DNA from: Elephas maximus indicus
Taxonomy: Eukaryota > Chordata > Mammalia > Proboscidea > Elephantidae
Reading direction: 5' to 3'
NCBI RefSeq assembly: GCF_024166365.1
Contig: NW_026060245.1
Location: 1-64,000, forward strand
Length of the DNA: 64,000 nucleotides
Shown: positions 60,286 through 64,000 of the stretch, piece by piece
How the letters are laid out: each line of letters starts with the position of its first letter
How positions within the stretch are numbered: the stretch's first letter is position 1
Notes under the pieces: model-generated
What the model was told of the DNA's origin: nothing
The model's database searches: none
The model's input: only the letters and a program-made list of their open reading frames with translations
Translations under genes and position numbers: made by a program

Positions 60286-60609
60286 CTGAGCAGATGACGC
60301 CAGCATCCTCATGGTGACCACAGTTATGAGAGAGCCAACCTCTGTGGGGACAGCTCCATAGGTAGGACTCATGTCCTGAGCAGCGCACATCGTCCAGGAC
60401 GATCTGTCCTGAGCCCTGACCAAACCGGGCATTTGCTGGGGCTGAAATGGCCCAGCCACAGCCCAGCTGCCTGCAGACCACGTTGGCATCATTGGTGTCC
60501 CAGTCATCATCACACACGGTGCCCCAGGAGCCTTGGTACAGAACCTCCACGCGGCCCTGACACCGGTCACCTCCATTCACCAGCCTCAGAGCCAAACCAG
60601 ATTCTGTCC
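60286..60609 (-). CDS. DMBT1: SRCR domain exon c (324 bp)
   Basis: One whole group B SRCR domain of 108 codons, with acceptor CCCTAG and donor GTGGGC, phase 1-1. The eight cysteines of group B SRCR are all present, in the contexts DRC, TVC, VVC, LGC, VRC, WSC, HNC and VIC. The acidic cluster CDDDWDTND, which is a divalent-cation site in SRCR domains, is intact. The peptide [11 protein letters not shown] fits the bacterial-binding consensus GRVEVLxxxSW described for DMBT1. The domain acts outside the cell in mucosal fluids, binding bacteria and mucosal proteins. There is no frameshift or stop. It differs from SRCR b in the DDDW (versus DDLW) and GSW (versus GAW) positions. Confidence 0.96.
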
Positions 60610-61313
60610 CTAGGGAGTGACACAATTATTTCTTATTAGATTCTGTCTTGAATGTGAATGCCCTATACTTTGTAAGTAGCCAAGGCCGCTTCCCAATAGC
60701 CAAAGCTTCCTCACACAGGTTAGAGTTCTCTTAAGGAAAAAAAGGACAGGATCCCCATCCCTTCTGGGGCCCCAGGAATCCTATGCCGTAAGGGCCATGC
60801 CCCCTGACTCCTCTCCTTCCCAACCTGGGTGGGATGCCAGTGCAGGCTCCCCACTGAAAAGGGGCCCCTTGACACCAGGATGGCCTCACTCTGCTCTGGT
60901 CCCTGCTATGCCCTGCTTACTGGCCTTGATGATAGCTGAATACACCCTCCTTCCTCCATGCAACCCGTGGCCTCAAAGCCCAACATGGCCAGGCAAGCCT
61001 GAATCTGCAGGGATGAGCAGGCCTGGCAATGAGCACCCAGATCTCCACCAATCCTGAAACAGAGCACCTCCCTGACCCTCTTGGAAGGAAACCTAGAGAG
61101 GTGTTTTGAGATTCTGCTTGATTTCCTGGACTATGGACTGTGATTCCCAGCCCCCACCCCTCACCCCATCCGGCCATCCACACCGTGCTCTGAGAATTTT
61201 CTGGAAGAACATCTTATACTAATGCTTCCAGCACCAAAGTTTCTCTGGACTCAACTCAACCCTTGAGCATGTGGAGTCCAGTGACCAATAGAGAGAGCTG
61301 TGGGGGAACATAC
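60610..61313 (-). other. Intron between SID and SRCR c
   Basis: About 0.7 kb of intron. The pyrimidine-rich tract directly before 60609 is shorter than those before SRCR a and b. The region shows no coding similarity and no clear repeat. Confidence 0.6.
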
Positions 61314-61346
61314 CTGTTGTGGGTAAAGCTGTGCTCACTGTTGTAG
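61314..61346 (-). CDS. DMBT1: SID mini-exon (33 bp)
   Basis: The acceptor CTTACAG precedes 61346 and the donor GTATGT follows 61314. The 33-bp exon is phase 1-1 and encodes TTVSTALPTT, a Thr/Ser/Pro-rich linker typical of the O-glycosylated SIDs between SRCR domains. It lies about 700 bp upstream of SRCR exon c, as the 39-bp SIDs lie about 500 bp upstream of SRCR a and b. Confidence 0.75.
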
Positions 61347-63120
61347 CTGTAAGGAGCAAAGAGGAGAGAAAAGGTATAGGTCAACCTCACTGAAGATGGG
61401 GCCTGTTACCATGCAAGCCCTGGACCAGGCCACACGTCCTCCCTATTTTCATCTGAATCTTGCCACCTCTTGCCACTTTGCAGGTGCAGGACATCTCTTC
61501 TGTGCAGCTCGCTCAGTGATGAAGTGAGCAGGGTGTGTGAGAAGACCACGGGGACACCACCAGGCCCTCAAAGGCTGTGACATTTTCTGAGTTAGAAGGT
61601 AGAGGCCATCTCTTTCTGTAACCCTGATACTGCCTGGCACCAGGTGGCCCTTCCAGGGGTGGCTGTCTTGCTAGAGCAGAAACCCAATCCCAATCAGGAC
61701 AGCACTCTTCCCAACAACAAGGAGTTGAAACCTGCCCCCTTCAAAATGGCAAGGCTGAGAACGCAGAACCCAGCCCCCAGCGCAGGAATCAGACCATTCC
61801 AAGGAGGCACTCCCAGCAGCTAGAGCATCTCCCTCCACAGACCGCATTGCCCTAGACCATGAGAAAGTAGGCGGGAGGCACCCTGGGAAGGACGACACTA
61901 GAAGCCCGGCCATCTCCACTCCAAACACATGTGTGCCCCTGAGCACACATACCCGTATGCACATGCACACCACAAAATAGAGGGTGGAAATGAATGCCCT
62001 GTGAGACAGACCCGCAGGGGGTGGGATGATGAGTCCCCTGGGGAAGAGAAATCCCCCTCATCCTCTTATGCAGAGAAGTCTCTGTGTTTAGAGCAGAACT
62101 GCATTTGGGAGTCAATGCTTAAAGTGATGTCTAACTCAAAACAAAAACTTCTCCTTCTCCTTCCAGAGTAGGGATTTGGTTAGGACAACATGCCCTTGGG
62201 CTGGTGGCATTAACTTTGACCTTCAAGACCTCCAAGCTTTCCCAGCGCTGCTTTCCTGGACTAGGTTGACACCAATTTGATGTCGGAAGCAAGGTCCAGG
62301 TGCCCCAAGGGTTTAAAAACCAGGCAAACTTCAGCCAGAGTTTCTTCTGGGCCTGTGCTACTCACCCCTCGGGAAACTCACCTCTGTATTGTGGTGTGGG
62401 CGGGGGGGGGAGGGGTGGCCACCAGAATCACTTTGGGTTCAAAAAAGTGCTGTGACTCTTACTCTAAAGCTCAGACTAAACAAAAGTGAGATGGTGGGCC
62501 AGTCCTGTAGGGCATGGATGGAGCCATTGACTACGGCAGCTTATTCTGAGAAATGCAGTGCCCATTCAAGAAGGGAGGGGACCAGGGCTCTGCTTGAGGG
62601 GAGCGGTTGAATATCCTCTGTCTTCACCCCCAAGCGCTGTCCCTCCTCTTGCACTTTTGTGGACAAGAAAGAAGAGACCCTTAAGTCTTTTTGAAAAGGC
62701 TTGGTTTAATAAAGCCAAAAGGGAGACGAAAACAGAAAGAAAAAAAAAAATCCACTTTGAAGACAAAAATATGGCTGTAGAATTTGTAAGGCAACAGGGT
62801 TAAAGATACAAATTGAAAGGGTTGTAAAATAAGTTTTAAAACATCCAGACGAGATGAACATAACTCAAGAGTCATAATGAAAAAGGTGTGGGACCACAAA
62901 ACCATTCCCAGCACACACGGAAAAAAACACTGGCTAGATTTTGAAAATATGCCAAAGGGGTCTTCTGGGCTACCACCATGGCCCCTGCATCCTAGACAAA
63001 GAATACGTGGGACGGAGCACAGAGATGAGCCCCGTGCTCGACAAGCCTGCAGCATCAGACCTAGAAGCAGAGATGGCTGGCCCTCTGTCTGTTGTTCAAC
63101 AGAAACAAAATGGCGCTTAC
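61347..63120 (-). other. Intron between SID mini-exons
   Basis: About 1.8 kb with no SRCR or CUB coding similarity on either strand. It holds a G-run at about 62401-62413 and an A-run at about 62740-62750, with otherwise mixed sequence. I see no recognisable young repeat in it. Confidence 0.6.
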
Positions 63121-63150
63121 CTTCTATCACAGCTGTTGGGTGCTGCGAAC
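63121..63150 (-). CDS. DMBT1: SID mini-exon (30 bp)
   Basis: The acceptor TTCTCTAG precedes 63150 and the donor GTAAGC follows 63121. The exon is 30 bp, phase 1 at both ends, and encodes SQHPTAVIE within the linker. Length, phase and position match the short interspersed exons of DMBT1. It has fewer Thr and Ser residues than the other SIDs. No transcript evidence is available, so the call rests on splice signals and phase. Confidence 0.6.
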
Positions 63151-63973
63151 CTAGAGAAAAACAAAGCAGTATTAGGAAAGAGAATGCAGTGGCATCCATG
63201 CTGGACCTGGGACCCATGCTAGCTGAGATTCAAAGCTCCCCCTCTAAGAAATGGCTAAAGGCTGTGGAGATAGGGCTGCCTGTAGGGCAGGGTCTCAGTC
63301 ATTCTTCCAGTGCTAGGCGAGAGAGGGCATCACTGTGTGAGCAGCTTCGAGTCAGTGGAGCCACCACCCAAGAAATGCCCAACTGCAGCATGCCATTATC
63401 CGCACTGGTGATTTCCACAAAGACCAATCACAGCAGACCAATCTACTGAAGAATTACTTAGAAAAACATCACTAGGTCACCATTTTCACCCCAGTGTATG
63501 ATGGCTTCTCTCGCCCTACACTCGGGATCTCTTCTTCTCTGGATGCAGATGTCGCCCTGCTGATGCTGAGAATAATCAAGGAGTGATGGAGAGAACAGAC
63601 ATCCTCAAAGACACTCTCTCCTACAGAAGGGCAGTGGTTCTCAGGATCAGTTCTCCCAGTAAGGTGATGTCAGCCCTGACTACTAAGGCCTACAGTTCAT
63701 GCAACACGTGGCCATTTCTCTGACCCCACAGTAAACTATCGGCTATAGACAGTATCAAAGGGGTTTAATGAAAGCACAGCTGGACTGACAGGAGGACAGG
63801 ACTCTGTGCATCTCAACATCTAGTTAAGAAGCCTACTGGTAGTCTCAGGAACAGAGTAGGGAGAAAACAAGATGCTCCCAGTTTTTGCAGAGAAAGGAGG
63901 GTCATATGAAAGGGGGAGGGGTGAAAGGGCAGGGAGGGGAGAAAAAAGCCTTATAAGGACGCTGTGGACTCAC

Positions 63974-64000
63974 CTGGTGGCCTGGGTCGGGGGGTGGTGG
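63974..64000 (-). CDS. DMBT1: SID mini-exon, 3' part only (window edge)
   Basis: On the minus strand a proline/threonine-rich stretch runs into a donor GTGAGT at 63973-63968. In the phase-1 frame used by the gene it reads TTPRPRPP. Its acceptor lies beyond the window. The donor context, 'CCAGGTGAGT', is the same as at the SID exons ending at 55760 and 59365, which supports it. It is probably a SID linker between SRCR domains, but it could be a chance donor. Confidence 0.55.

Larger units (their letters stand above)
1880..64000 (-). other. DMBT1: DMBT1-like gene (multi-exon, partial at both ends)
   Basis: This is the span of the one gene supported here, read from high to low coordinates. The family encodes large secreted mucosal glycoproteins that bind bacteria, mucins and collectins through many near-identical scavenger-receptor cysteine-rich (SRCR) domains. 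Ser/Thr/Pro-rich mini-exons (SIDs) separate the SRCR domains, and CUB and zona pellucida (ZP) domains follow. Seen in the sequence are three intact SRCR exons of exactly 324 bp, nine complete SID-like mini-exons of 21-39 bp, one partial mini-exon at the right edge, a complete two-exon CUB domain and the first exon of a second CUB. Signal peptide, most SRCR repeats and ZP domain are absent and must lie outside the window. The family assignment is firm. Orthology to DMBT1 itself rather than a DMBT1-like paralogue is inferred from the domain order and sequence. Confidence 0.9.

Noticed and set aside
62380-62420. A possible mini-exon before the donor-like GTGAGT near 62380
   Set aside because: The upstream C-run and flank contain no suitable acceptor at a phase-preserving distance.

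Overview
The window looks like nuclear DNA of an afrotherian mammal, most likely an elephant or close paenungulate relative. It carries many tRNA-derived SINEs of the AfroSINE type, with the internal signature 'GTGGTTAAGAGCTATGG' and tail 'GTTCTACTCTGTCCTATAGGG'. It also has a mammalian L1 and MIR fragments. Every coding exon I can support lies on the minus strand. They belong to one gene of the DMBT1 family (deleted in malignant brain tumours 1, also called gp-340, salivary agglutinin or hensin), a secreted mucosal scavenger-receptor protein that binds bacteria.

Read in gene direction (64000 down to 1), the order is: a partial mini-exon at the window edge; two SRCR-interspersed-domain (SID) mini-exons; SRCR exon c (60286-60609); an SID; an SID with a 1-bp loss; an SID; SRCR exon b (56753-57076); two SIDs; a dead half-SRCR pseudo-exon (54515-54625); an SID; SRCR exon a (44075-44398); a 21-bp SID; and a CUB domain split over two exons (39678-39828 and 36976-37184). 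A long intron follows, then a second, identical copy of the first CUB exon (1880-2030). Its partner exon should lie left of the window. All exons of known phase fit the phase-1 shuffling scheme of this gene, with a phase-2 junction inside CUB. A near full-length but dead L1 (45435-53320) sits antisense in the intron upstream of SRCR a.

The most striking feature is a 33.7-kb satellite array (about 2237-35912) between the two CUB exon copies. The monomer is about 1,064 bp, and there are about 32 units. The core is a higher-order repeat of 8 monomers (about 8,495 bp) present three times and followed by a fourth partial copy. Divergent and rearranged monomers lie at the right edge. The monomer appears to derive from this gene's own intron. 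It joins the sequence left of the CUB exon directly to the sequence right of it, with the exon and about 763 bp removed at a 2-bp microhomology. Each monomer holds an inverted pair of AfroSINE tails (a 40-bp arm with 2 mismatches around a 43-bp spacer) and a run of AATAAA motifs on the gene's sense strand.

The segment flanking the array on the left (1 to about 2480) is duplicated at 37874 to about 40280, where the same intron carries only about 1.2 monomers. This probably shows the state before expansion. No bacterial-type genes, RNA genes or CRISPR arrays were found. Positions of splice sites were read by eye from AG/GT signals and phase.
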